The position numbers and the translations under genes were made by a program. Below, in pieces: positions 44,252-54,220 of a stretch of 64,000 bases of DNA; the first letter of the stretch is position 1, and the number at the start of each line of letters is the position of its first letter. The notes under the pieces are model-generated. The model did no database searches. It saw only the letters and a program-made list of their open reading frames with translations, and was not told where the DNA came from. The DNA is from Streptacidiphilus jiangxiensis (GTDB taxonomy: Bacteria > Actinomycetota > Actinomycetes > Streptomycetales > Streptomycetaceae). The stretch is taken from the NCBI RefSeq assembly GCF_900109465.1, contig NZ_FOAZ01000012.1, positions 124,001 through 188,000 on the forward strand. Reading direction: 5' to 3'.

Positions 44252-44353
44252 GGGGCGCGAGGAACTGCGCGAGCAACCACCCTGTGTGGATGGCCCTGCG
44301 CGTTGAGGACCATCCGCTCATCAGTGGTTTGTCGCGCAGTTCCTGGCGCCCCT
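44251..44353. repeat. Interspersed palindromic element, copy C
   Basis: Arms at 44251-44272 and 44332-44353 are complementary at 21 of 22 positions, with an internal dyad GGATGG/CCATCC (44288-44293 and 44310-44315). It exactly fills the space between two convergent genes: the left end touches the TGA of paaX and the right end carries the TAG stop (44352-44354) of the monooxygenase gene. Confidence 0.88.
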
Positions 44354-46592
44354 AAAGACGTCTGCCCGTCTGCGGGCGCCTGCTGCCCGCCGCGTACTGC
44401 ACCGGCCACTCCACCCCCGGCCCCGACCACTCCTGCTCCGCCGCGGCGTGCAGCGTCCACGCCGGGTCGTACAGGTGCGGGCGGCCCAGGGCGACCAGAT
44501 CCGCGCGGCCGGCGAGGAGCAGGGAGTTGACGTCGTCCCAGGAGGAGACCGCGCCGACGGCGATGACCGGCACGCGCACGCGGTTGCGGATCGCGTCCGC
44601 GAAGGGGGTCTGGTAGGAGCGGCCGAAGGCGGGCCGCTCGTGGGAGACGACCTGGCCGGTGGAGACGTCGATCGCGTCGGCGCCGTGCGCGGCGAACGCC
44701 GCGGCGATGACGACGGCCTCCTCCGTGTCGTTGCCGCCCTCCGCCCAGTCCGTGGCCGAGATGCGGACCGTCATCGGGCGGTCCCCGGGCCACACCGCGC
44801 GCATCGCGTCGAAGACCTCGAGCGGCCAGCGCAGCCTGTTCTCCAGTGGACCGCCGTACTCGTCCTCACGCCGGTTCGCCAGCGGGGAGAGGAAGGAGGA
44901 GAGCAGGTAGCCGTGGGCGCAGTGCAGCTCCAGCAGGTCGAAGCCCGCCTCCGCGCCCCGGCGGGCCGCCGCCACGAACTGCTCCTTCAGCTCGCCCAGC
45001 TGCTCGCGTGTCAGCGCCGCCGGAACCTGGCCGCCGTCGGGGCGGTAGGCCAGCGGCGAGGGCCCCACCAGCGGCCAGGCCTGTTCCGCCGGCAGGGGAT
45101 CGTCCATGCCCTCCCACATCAGCTTCGTCGCGCCCTTGCGGCCCGAGTGACCGAGCTGGAGGCCGATCGCCGCACCGCTGCGCTCGTGGACGAACCCGGT
45201 GATGCGCGCCCAGGCGTCCCGCTGCTCGTCGTTCCACAGGCCCGTGCAGCCGAGGGTGATCCGGCCCTCAGGGGCGACACAGACCATCTCCGTCATCACC
45301 AGCCCTGCCCCGCCCAACGCCCGCGAGCCGAGGTGGACGAGGTGGAAGTCGTCCGGCAGGCCGTCCTGCGCGGAGTACATGTCCATCGGGGAGACCACCA
45401 CGCGGTTGCGCAGCGTCAGGCCGCGCAGGCGGAACGGGGTGAACATCGGCGGCGTCCCGGCCGCCGCGAACTCCTGCTCCGCCTCCGCGACGTAGCCCGG
45501 GTCGCGCAGCCGCAGGTTGTCGTGGGTGATCCGGCGGCTGCGGGTCAGCAGGTTGAAGGCCAGCTGCCAGCCGGGCTGGTCGAGGTACTGCTCCAGGTTC
45601 TCGAACCACTCCAGGCTCGCCTGCGCCGCACGCTGCGTCGAGGCGACGACCGGGCGGCGCTCCTCCTCGTACGCGGCCAGCGCCTGCGGCACCGACGCGT
45701 GCGTGTGCAGCGCGTCCGCCAGCGCCACCGCGTCCTCCATGGCGAGCTTGGTGCCGGAGCCGATCGAGAAGTGCGCGGTGTGGGCGGCGTCCCCGAGCAG
45801 CACCGTGGTGCCGTCGCTCCAGGTGACGTTGCGGACGGTGGTGAAGGCGATCCAGCGCGAGTCGTTGCCGCGCAGCGCGTGCCCGCGCAGGGTGTCGGCG
45901 AAGAGCTTCTCGCAGGCCGCGACGGACTCCTGCTCGTCCATCCGGTCCAGCCCGGCGCGACGCCACACGTCCTCGCGCATCTCGACGATGACCGTGCTGC
46001 CCGCGTCCGAGTAGGGGTAGCCGTGCAGCTGCATCACGCCGTGCTCGGTGCGCAGCACGTGGAACTGGAAGGCGTCGAAGACCAGGTCGGTGCCGAGCCA
46101 GATGTAGCGGCAGTGCCGCTCGTCCAGCTCCGGCCGGTACACCTCGGCCGCGGCGGCTCGGGTACGCGAGCGCACACCGTCGGCCGCCACGACCACGTCG
46201 TGGCTGCGGGCGAGCTCGGCGGCGGGCGGCGCCTCCTCCTGGAAGCGCAGCTCGACGCCGAGGACCCGGCACCGCTCCTGCAGCAGGCCGAGCAGGCGCC
46301 GCCTGCTGGTCGCGGCGAAGCCGTGCCCGCCGGAGGTGAAGACCTGTCCGCCGGGCAGGTGGACGTCGATGTCGTCCCAGCGGGCGAAACCGGCGGCCAG
46401 CTCGGCGTAGAGCTCGGGATCGGCCTCCTCGATGCCGCCGAGCGTCTCGTCGGAGAGCACCACGCCGAAGCCGAAGGTGTCCTCGGGCGCGTTGCGCTCC
46501 CAGACGGTGACCTGGTGCTCCGGCTGTCGCCGCTTGACCAGCGCGGCGAAGTAGAGCCCCCCGGGCCCGCCGCCGATGACCGCGATCCGCAC
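44352..46592 (-). CDS. abmA: Bifunctional 2-aminobenzoyl-CoA monooxygenase/reductase (salicylyl-CoA 5-hydroxylase-like)
   Basis: A 746-residue fusion. The N-terminal half (about 1-370) is a FAD aromatic monooxygenase with VIGGGPGGLYFAALVKRR and TTVLLGDAAHTAHFSIGSGTKLAMEDA. The C-terminal half is an Old Yellow Enzyme-type reductase with RLRGLTLRNRVVVSPMDMYSA, LQLGHSGRKG and the catalytic region LELHCAHGYLLSSFLSPLANRREDEYGG. This fusion hydroxylates and then dearomatises 2-aminobenzoyl-CoA using O2 and NAD(P)H. Databases often call it salicylyl-CoA 5-hydroxylase/oxidoreductase. GTG 46592 follows AGGAGG, which overrides longer alternatives. Confidence 0.9.
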   Translation of the reverse strand: MRIAVIGGGPGGLYFAALVKRRQPEHQVTVWERNAPEDTFGFGVVLSDETLGGIEEADPELYAELAAGFARWDDIDVHLPGGQVFTSGGHGFAATSRRRLLGLLQERCRVLGVELRFQEEAPPAAELARSHDVVVAADGVRSRTRAAAAEVYRPELDERHCRYIWLGTDLVFDAFQFHVLRTEHGVMQLHGYPYSDAGSTVIVEMREDVWRRAGLDRMDEQESVAACEKLFADTLRGHALRGNDSRWIAFTTVRNVTWSDGTTVLLGDAAHTAHFSIGSGTKLAMEDAVALADALHTHASVPQALAAYEEERRPVVASTQRAAQASLEWFENLEQYLDQPGWQLAFNLLTRSRRITHDNLRLRDPGYVAEAEQEFAAAGTPPMFTPFRLRGLTLRNRVVVSPMDMYSAQDGLPDDFHLVHLGSRALGGAGLVMTEMVCVAPEGRITLGCTGLWNDEQRDAWARITGFVHERSGAAIGLQLGHSGRKGATKLMWEGMDDPLPAEQAWPLVGPSPLAYRPDGGQVPAALTREQLGELKEQFVAAARRGAEAGFDLLELHCAHGYLLSSFLSPLANRREDEYGGPLENRLRWPLEVFDAMRAVWPGDRPMTVRISATDWAEGGNDTEEAVVIAAAFAAHGADAIDVSTGQVVSHERPAFGRSYQTPFADAIRNRVRVPVIAVGAVSSWDDVNSLLLAGRADLVALGRPHLYDPAWTLHAAAEQEWSGPGVEWPVQYAAGSRRPQTGRRL

Positions 46593-46621
46593 AGCCGCCT
46601 CCTCTTGTGCCGTGTCTGTGG

Positions 46622-46652
46622 CCATCGTAACGAGGACGCTATGCGCTGTCAC
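46622..46652 (-). promoter_or_regulatory. Operator-like motif (site 1) over the promoter of the monooxygenase/reductase gene
   Basis: Bases 46622-46647 form a 26-base motif CCATCGTNACGANNACGNTATGCGCT shared with 47542-47567. The core TCGTAACGA is palindromic. On the minus strand GTGACA (46652-46647) and TACGAT (46629-46624) are 17 bases apart, so the motif spans from -35 to -10. Confidence 0.65.
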
Positions 46653-46685
46653 CGCCCCGCCCGACGGCCCGCCCAACAGCCCTGC

Positions 46686-47516
46686 TCACCGGCCCTGCCA
46701 CTTCGGCGGGCGCTTGCCGGTGAACGCGGCGTGGAACTCGGCGTAGTCGCCGCTCTTCATCAGCAGCGCCTGCGTCATCGCCTCCAGCTCGACCGAGGCC
46801 GCGAGGCTCATGTCCAGCTCCTGCGTCAGCAACGCCTTGGTCTGCGCGAGCGCGAAGGCCGGCCCCTCGGCGAGGCGGCGCGCGAGCGCGCCGGCGGTGG
46901 CGTCCAGCTCCTCGTCCTCGACCAGCTCGCTGACCAGCCCGTACCGGTCGGCGGTGACGGCGTCGACGGTGTCGCCCAGCATCAGCAACTTGGTGGCGTG
47001 CCCGAGCCCCACGATGCGCGGCAGCAGGTAGGCCGCACCCATGTCCGCCCCGGCCAGCCCGACCTTGGTGAACAGGAACGCGAACCGCGCGGACCGCGCC
47101 ACCACCCGGAAGTCCGCGGCCAGCGCGAGCACCGAACCAGCCCCCGCGGCGATCCCGTGGATCGCCGCGACGATCGGGATCGGACACTCCCGCATCGCCC
47201 GGACGACCTGCCCCGTCATCCGGGTGAAGTCGAGCAGCTGGTCCGGCCGCATCTCCAGGGTCGCGCCGATGATCTCGTTCACGTCCCCGCCGGAGCAGAA
47301 GCCCCGGCCCTCCCCGCGCAGCAGGACCGCACGGGTGTCCCCGCGCTGCGGCAGCTCCGCGAGGAGGTCGCGCAGGTCGGCGTAGGACTCGAAGGTGAGG
47401 GCGTTGAGCTTGTCCGGTCGGTCCAGCGTGACCGTCAGGACGCCCGCCTCGTCGCGGGCCAGGCGGAAGTGCCGCCACTCCTCGGTGAACGGCACGGATC
47501 CACGGAACGGACTCAT
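46686..47516 (-). CDS. Enoyl-CoA hydratase/isomerase of the anthranilate locus
   Basis: A 276-residue crotonase. It has LDRPDKLNALTFESY, the oxyanion-hole segment GRGFCSGGDVNEIIGATLE near residue 70, and HGIAAGAGSVLALAADFRV; FTGKRPPKWQGR closes the protein. In this locus it probably hydrates the alicyclic or ring-opened enoyl-CoA. The glutamate positions of classical ECH were not verified by alignment. ATG 47516 follows GGAGG at about 9 bases. It lies upstream of the monooxygenase gene in the same direction, each having its own promoter motif. Confidence 0.9.
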   Translation of the reverse strand: MSPFRGSVPFTEEWRHFRLARDEAGVLTVTLDRPDKLNALTFESYADLRDLLAELPQRGDTRAVLLRGEGRGFCSGGDVNEIIGATLEMRPDQLLDFTRMTGQVVRAMRECPIPIVAAIHGIAAGAGSVLALAADFRVVARSARFAFLFTKVGLAGADMGAAYLLPRIVGLGHATKLLMLGDTVDAVTADRYGLVSELVEDEELDATAGALARRLAEGPAFALAQTKALLTQELDMSLAASVELEAMTQALLMKSGDYAEFHAAFTGKRPPKWQGR

Positions 47517-47541
47517 GGCAGGCGACCTCCCCGATTCTCGA

Positions 47542-47567
47542 CCATCGTCACGAACACGATATGCGCT
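47542..47567 (-). promoter_or_regulatory. Operator-like motif (site 2) upstream of the enoyl-CoA hydratase gene
   Basis: CCATCGTCACGAACACGATATGCGCT matches site 1 at 46622-46647 at most positions and shares TCGTCAC-N-AACNCG with site 3 at 41673. It lies 26 bases before the start codon, where a promoter would be expected. Confidence 0.65.
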
Positions 47568-47646
47568 CGGACCGACAGGAGGGAACGGTCGCCGACCGGA
47601 TGTGTCGTGCATACTGCAAGGACATCCGGACACGAAGGAGTCGAGC

Positions 47647-47832
47647 ATGCGTTATGCGCTGATCGCCGTGGTCCTGGCCGCGACCTGCGCGCTGGCATGG
47701 ATCACCTCGCCCACGACCCTGGCCGCACTGGCGGTCGTCGCACCGATCGTGCTGATCACCGTGGTGGCCGTCCTGGCGGCGCGCCCTCTGGGCGACGAGG
47801 ACGCCGCCCCCGGCAATCGACGGGTGGCGTGA
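47647..47832 (+). CDS. Small two-helix membrane protein, 61 residues
   Basis: The product has two hydrophobic helices (YALIAVVLAATCALAWITS and LAALAVVAPIVLITVVAVLAA) and a short charged tail. I do not recognise a family. It looks real because AAGGAG lies 6 bases before ATG 47647 and CATACT, a fair -10, lies about 30 bases further upstream. It is convergent with the flavoprotein gene, the stops being 4 bases apart. Confidence 0.6.
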   Translation: MRYALIAVVLAATCALAWITSPTTLAALAVVAPIVLITVVAVLAARPLGDEDAAPGNRRVA

Positions 47833-47836
47833 GCGG

Positions 47837-49003
47837 CTAGACGCCCGCTGCCTTGAGCTGGATGCCCGGGTCGGCCGCCTTCGTGGGATCGATCAGCGCT
47901 CCCGCGTCGATCAACTTCCGCCCCTGGGCCAGGTCCCGGGGCTTGTCCACCGTCAGGACCGCTTCCAGGCGGCCCTTCCGGAGCCACAGGACGGTGTCCT
48001 CGCCGCGGGCGACCTGCTCGGCGGCGGGATCGATCACCCCGGCGACCTGGACCATGTGGTCGAACTGCTCGGACCAGAAGTACGGCACCGGGTCGTAGAC
48101 CAGCTCGCCGCCGAGGATGTTCGCGGCCACCACGCGCGCGCCCTGGAGCGCGTTGTCCCAGTGGTGCACCGCGAGCCTGCGACCGTAGCGCGCGGACGGG
48201 AACGACGCGCAGTCGCCCACCGCGAACACCTCGTCCCGCCCGGCCCGCAGCCGCGCGTCCGCGCGCACCGCGCCGCGGTCGTCCAGGGGGATGCCGGATC
48301 CGGCCAGCCACGCGTTGTCGGGGCGGGCGCCGATGCCGACGACGACCACGTCCGCCGGGAGCTCGCGCCCGTCGGTCAGCTGCACGGACCCGGTGGTGAC
48401 GCCGCCGACCGCCGACGCCGTCAGCAGCCGGGCGCCGGCCGCCGCGTACCACGCGCGCGTGCGCTCGCCGAACTCCGTCGGCAGCGCTCCGGCCAGCGGG
48501 GAGCCGGCCGCCTCGACGACGGTCACCTCGCAGCCCAGCTGCCGGGCGACGGTCGCCGCCTCGGCGCCGATCCAGCCCGCGCCGACCACGACCACGCGCG
48601 TGCCCGGGCGCAGCGCGGCCCGCAGGGCGAGCGCGTCGTCCTGGGTGCGCAGCAGGAACGCCGACGCGGGCAGGCCGGGCAGGGTGATCGGGGCGGCGCC
48701 CGTCGCGAGGACGAGGTGCTCGTAGCCGAGGTCCCCGGCGTCCGTCCGGATCGTCCGCGCCTCGGCGTCCAGCGAGAGCGCCCGGCGGCCGAGCGCCAGC
48801 CCGATACCCAGCTCGTCGAAGTCGATCTCGAACCGGGAGTGCTCGGCCCGCCCCAGCAACACGTCCTTGGAGAGCGGCGGACGGTCGTACGGCGGGTGCG
48901 GCTCCGCGCCGAGCAACGTGAGCGAACCGGTGTACCCCTGCTCGCGCAGGGCCACCGCTGTCTGCACCCCGGCCATTCCGGCCCCGACGATCACAACAGC
49001 CAT
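47837..49003 (-). CDS. FAD/NAD-dependent ferredoxin or rubredoxin reductase-like oxidoreductase
   Basis: A 388-residue pyridine nucleotide-disulfide family flavoprotein lacking the redox CxxxxC. The FAD motif is VVIVGAGMAGVQTAVALREQGY, followed by PPYDRPPLSKDVLLG, the NAD motif VVVVGAGWIGAEAATVARQLG, and EVFAVGDCASF as second FAD contact. Such proteins reduce ferredoxins or rubredoxins for oxygenases or P450s. Its partner is not in this window; the monooxygenase next door does not obviously need one. ATG 49003. It is divergent from the thi operon. Confidence 0.87.
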   Translation of the reverse strand: MAVVIVGAGMAGVQTAVALREQGYTGSLTLLGAEPHPPYDRPPLSKDVLLGRAEHSRFEIDFDELGIGLALGRRALSLDAEARTIRTDAGDLGYEHLVLATGAAPITLPGLPASAFLLRTQDDALALRAALRPGTRVVVVGAGWIGAEAATVARQLGCEVTVVEAAGSPLAGALPTEFGERTRAWYAAAGARLLTASAVGGVTTGSVQLTDGRELPADVVVVGIGARPDNAWLAGSGIPLDDRGAVRADARLRAGRDEVFAVGDCASFPSARYGRRLAVHHWDNALQGARVVAANILGGELVYDPVPYFWSEQFDHMVQVAGVIDPAAEQVARGEDTVLWLRKGRLEAVLTVDKPRDLAQGRKLIDAGALIDPTKAADPGIQLKAAGV

Positions 49004-49035
49004 TCGGCCACTGTATAGAGTGGGTCGAGAACTAG

Positions 49036-49124
49036 ACGCGGGAGCCCGGAGCACCGGGCTGAGAGGGAGGCTGGGGCGCCTCCGACCGTCCGAACCTGAT
49101 CCGGGTCATTCCGGCGAAGGGAGT
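49036..49124 (+). promoter_or_regulatory. TPP riboswitch (THI element) controlling thiO-thiS-thiG
   Basis: The conserved aptamer parts are present in order: the 5-prime P1/P2 strand GGGAGCCC, the CTGAGAGGG box, a variable hairpin (GGAGGC/GCCTCC), and ACCTGATCCGGGTCATTCCGGCGAAGGGAG. The last seven bases, AAGGGAG at 49117-49123, also serve as the ribosome site of thiO, so TPP binding should hide it and stop translation. TAGAGT at about 49016 is a likely -10 upstream. Confidence 0.95.
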
Positions 49125-49132
49125 GCAGCATC

Positions 49133-51335
<2,203 letters not shown>

Positions 51336-51427
51336 CGCCCTCCCTTCTGACCTGCGCTCTTCTGACGCCGCCGTCACACTTCTGCGACGGATCGGGTGGA
51401 GGCGCAGGCGGAGGTTCCGCGTCCCCC

Positions 51428-51433
51428 TACACT
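51428..51433 (+). promoter_or_regulatory. -10 element of the PASTA kinase gene, leaderless arrangement
   Basis: TACACT ends 7 bases before the GTG at 51441, which would place transcription start at or next to the start codon. No ribosome site is present apart from AGG touching the GTG, and the -35 is weak. Confidence 0.5.
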
Positions 51434-51440
51434 CCTCAGG

Positions 51441-53363
51441 GTGGACGTAACGCTGCAGGACCCCCTTATCGGGCGCGTGCTCGACGGCCGGTACCGGGTC
51501 GAGCAGCGGATCGCCGTGGGCGGCATGGCCACGGTCTACCGGGGCGTGGACACCCGCCTGGACCGGGTCGTCGCCCTCAAGGTGATGCACCCCGGCTTCG
51601 CCGCCGACCCGGAGTTCGTCGAGCGTTTCATCCGCGAGGCCAAGGCCGTCGCGAAGCTCTCGCACCCGAACGTCGTCGGCGTCTTCGACCAGGGCGAGGA
51701 CCACACCGCCGCGCCGCCCGTGGTCTTCCTGGCCATGGAGTACGTGCCCGGGTGGACCCTGCGCGACCTCCTGCGCGACCGTGGCGCGCTGAGCCCGCGC
51801 ACCGCGCTGGACATCCTGGAGCCGGTGCTGGCCGCGCTCGGCGCCGCGCACCGGGCGGGTCTGGTGCACCGGGACGTGAAGCCGGAGAACGTGCTGCTGA
51901 CCGAGGACGGCCGCGTCAAGGTCGCCGACTTCGGGCTGGTCCGCGCCGTCAACGGGCAGACCGCGGCGACCACGCAGCAGGTCATGGGCACCGTCTCCTA
52001 CCTCGCGCCCGAGCAGATCGAGCGCGGCGCGGCCGATCCGCGCACCGACGTGTACGCGTGCGGCGTGCTGCTCTACGAGATGCTGACGGGGGCCAAGCCG
52101 CACACCGGCGAGAGCCCGATGCACGTCATCTACCAGCACCTGAGCACGGACGTGCCGCCGCCGTCGGAGCGCGTGCCCGGGCTGGCCGAGCAGCTGGACG
52201 CGATCACGCTCGCCTCGACCTCGCGCGACGCGAGCCGCCGCCCGGCCGACGCGGTCGAGCTGCTGGCCGCGCTGCAGCACATCCGCCGCGGGCTGACACC
52301 CGCACAGCTGGACGCCGAGCCCGGCACGCCGGGCCCGCAGGGTTCGCCGACGACCGTGCTGCCGCCGGTCGAGCGGACCTCGATCATGGACCCGGCGCTG
52401 CTGCGGGAGCTGCCCGCCGACTTCGTGATGCCGCGCCACGAGGAGCCGGAGCGGCCGCCCGTCGTGCGCCGTCGCCGGGGCGGCCGGCCGCGCTGGGTGC
52501 TGCCGACCGGTGTGGTCCTGGTGCTGGCGGTCCTGCTCGCCGGGCTGACCTGGGCGCTCAACGGCGGCCTGTACACCAGCGTGCCGGGGGTGCTGGGCGA
52601 GCCGCAGCAGACGGCGATGCAGACGCTGCAGCACGCCGGCTTCACCGTCCAGGTCACGCAGGACTTCTCGGCGACGGTGCCGAAGGGCTCGGTCATCGGC
52701 ACCGACCCCGGCCCGGGCGCGCACGTGCGCAAGGACGCGACGGTCACCGTGGACGTGTCGAAGGGCGCGCAGCGTCCGACCGTGCCGACGCTGGCCGGCA
52801 AGTCCGTCGACGACGCGATCAAGGCGCTGCAGCAGGCCGGGCTCGCGGTCGGCAGCCGACAGCAGCAGGGTGACGCGACGATCCCGGCCGGGTCCGTCGT
52901 CGGCACCGACCCGGCGGCCGGCACCCAGGTGGCGGCGAACACGCCGGTCAACCTGATCATCAGCTCCGGTCCGCAGCCGGTCGACCTGCCGGACGTCACC
53001 GGCGAGAGCATCGACCAGGCCACCTCGGACCTGCAGCAGGCGGGCTTCCAGGTCAGGATCGCCCCCGACCAGGTCTTCTCCGACCAGGACGCGGGCACCG
53101 TCGCCTCGATGAGCCCGCCCGCGGGCCAGTCCCAGCAGGGCGTCACGGTGACCCTGACGATCTCCAAGGGCCAGCAGCAGGCCACCGTCCCCGACGTCAC
53201 CGGCCTCAGCGAGAAGGACGCGCAGCGCAAGCTCAAGCAGGCCGGGTTCAAGGTCCGTTCGCTGGGCTTCTCGCTGTTCGGCACGCCGACCGTGCACAGC
53301 CAGAACCCGGGCGGCAACGGCCAGGCCGCCCTGGGCAGCACCGTCACCATCTGGGTCTACTGA
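51441..53363 (+). CDS. Membrane Ser/Thr protein kinase with four PASTA domains (PknB type)
   Basis: A 640-residue kinase. The catalytic domain (about 12-275) has the glycine loop RIAVGGMATVYRG, Lys in VALKVMHP, catalytic LVHRDVKPENVLL, VADFGLVRA and YLAPEQ. After a linker there is one membrane helix at about 353-373 and four extracellular PASTA repeats that start near GVLGEPQQTAMQ, TLAGKSVDDAIK, DVTGESIDQATS and DVTGLSEKDAQR. PASTA kinases sense muropeptides or lipid II and regulate wall growth and development. GTG 51441 is the start. The TGA overlaps the next ATG (TGATG). Confidence 0.94.
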   Translation: MDVTLQDPLIGRVLDGRYRVEQRIAVGGMATVYRGVDTRLDRVVALKVMHPGFAADPEFVERFIREAKAVAKLSHPNVVGVFDQGEDHTAAPPVVFLAMEYVPGWTLRDLLRDRGALSPRTALDILEPVLAALGAAHRAGLVHRDVKPENVLLTEDGRVKVADFGLVRAVNGQTAATTQQVMGTVSYLAPEQIERGAADPRTDVYACGVLLYEMLTGAKPHTGESPMHVIYQHLSTDVPPPSERVPGLAEQLDAITLASTSRDASRRPADAVELLAALQHIRRGLTPAQLDAEPGTPGPQGSPTTVLPPVERTSIMDPALLRELPADFVMPRHEEPERPPVVRRRRGGRPRWVLPTGVVLVLAVLLAGLTWALNGGLYTSVPGVLGEPQQTAMQTLQHAGFTVQVTQDFSATVPKGSVIGTDPGPGAHVRKDATVTVDVSKGAQRPTVPTLAGKSVDDAIKALQQAGLAVGSRQQQGDATIPAGSVVGTDPAAGTQVAANTPVNLIISSGPQPVDLPDVTGESIDQATSDLQQAGFQVRIAPDQVFSDQDAGTVASMSPPAGQSQQGVTVTLTISKGQQQATVPDVTGLSEKDAQRKLKQAGFKVRSLGFSLFGTPTVHSQNPGGNGQAALGSTVTIWVY

Positions 53364-53953
53364 TGTCTCCGGTTACCGCGGTGACGATCTGGCACCTGGA
53401 GCAGCCGTCCGCCTCCGTCCTGCCGGGCGAGCCCGTGCCGGCCCCGGCCGGGCTGGACCTGGCCGTGGTGCGGGCCGAGGCGATCGGCCCCGAGTTCGCC
53501 CGGTTCCTCTACACCGCCGTCGGCGGGGTCTGGAACTGGACCGACCGGCTCGGCTGGAGCCACGCCGACTGGGAGAAGTGGCTCGCGGTCGAGGGCACGG
53601 AGACCTGGGTGGCCTGGGTCGGCGGCTCCCCCGCCGGCTACGTGCAGCTGGCGCCGCACGACGAGGGCGTGGTCGAGGTCGTGTACTTCGGCCTGCTGCC
53701 CGCGTTCATCGGCCGCGGCCTCGGCGGCCATCTCCTCGACCTCGGCCTGCGCCGCGCCTGGGACCTGGCCGAGCGTCACCCGGCACTCCCGGCCACGCGC
53801 AAGGTGATCGTAGAGACGTGCTCGCTCGACGGCCCGGCGGCGCTGCGCAACTACCACGCGCGCGGCTTCGCTCTCGCGCGCACGGAGACGGTGGACAAGC
53901 TCGTCGGCGAGGCCCCAGGGCCCTGGCCGGGCTCGGGCTTCTCGCTCGGCTGA
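53363..53953 (+). CDS. GNAT-family N-acetyltransferase coupled to the kinase gene
   Basis: A 196-residue GNAT protein. Motif A is VVYFGLLPAFIGRGLGGHLLDLGLRRAWDL near residue 110, with the RGLGG acetyl-CoA loop, and the late ETCSLDGPAALRNYHARGF block B. The substrate is unknown. Its ATG shares a base with the kinase stop (TGATG), so it should be made together with the kinase. No membrane segment was seen, so it acts in the cytoplasm. Confidence 0.88.
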   Translation: MSPVTAVTIWHLEQPSASVLPGEPVPAPAGLDLAVVRAEAIGPEFARFLYTAVGGVWNWTDRLGWSHADWEKWLAVEGTETWVAWVGGSPAGYVQLAPHDEGVVEVVYFGLLPAFIGRGLGGHLLDLGLRRAWDLAERHPALPATRKVIVETCSLDGPAALRNYHARGFALARTETVDKLVGEAPGPWPGSGFSLG

Positions 53954-53986
53954 GCCGGACGGACACGGGCGCACCGCTCGCCGCGC

Positions 53987-54220
53987 GTGGAGGTACCGCC
54001 GACCGTCGCCGACGCGATCGCCTTCGGCTCCGCCGCGCTGCCGCTCGGCGCCCGGGCCGTCGCCGTCTCCCGTCAGGTCGACGCGGTGCCGACGGCGCTG
54101 ACGTTCGGTCAGTACGCGCCCGGCCTGGTCCTGCTCGCGCTCGGCCCGGCCGTCGGGGTGTGGCTCCGGCGACGACACCGGCCGCCCGCGCCTCAGCCGC
54201 TGCTGTCCGCGGCGGCCTGA
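53987..54220 (+). CDS. Hypothetical small protein, 77 residues, doubtful
   Basis: From GTG 53987 the frame encodes a peptide with one hydrophobic stretch (YAPGLVLLALGPAVGVWL) followed by Arg-rich and Pro/Ala-rich residues. Third positions are nearly all G or C, as in real genes, but there is no good ribosome site and no family I recognise. It overlaps the end of the convergent acetyltransferase by 28 bases. It could be a decayed fragment of a larger membrane protein. Confidence 0.3.
   Translation: MEVPPTVADAIAFGSAALPLGARAVAVSRQVDAVPTALTFGQYAPGLVLLALGPAVGVWLRRRHRPPAPQPLLSAAA

Noticed and set aside
44448-47840. A 1130-codon plus-strand frame over the monooxygenase and hydratase genes
   Set aside because: It is an antisense shadow; only the last 61 codons have a ribosome site and are kept as a small membrane protein.
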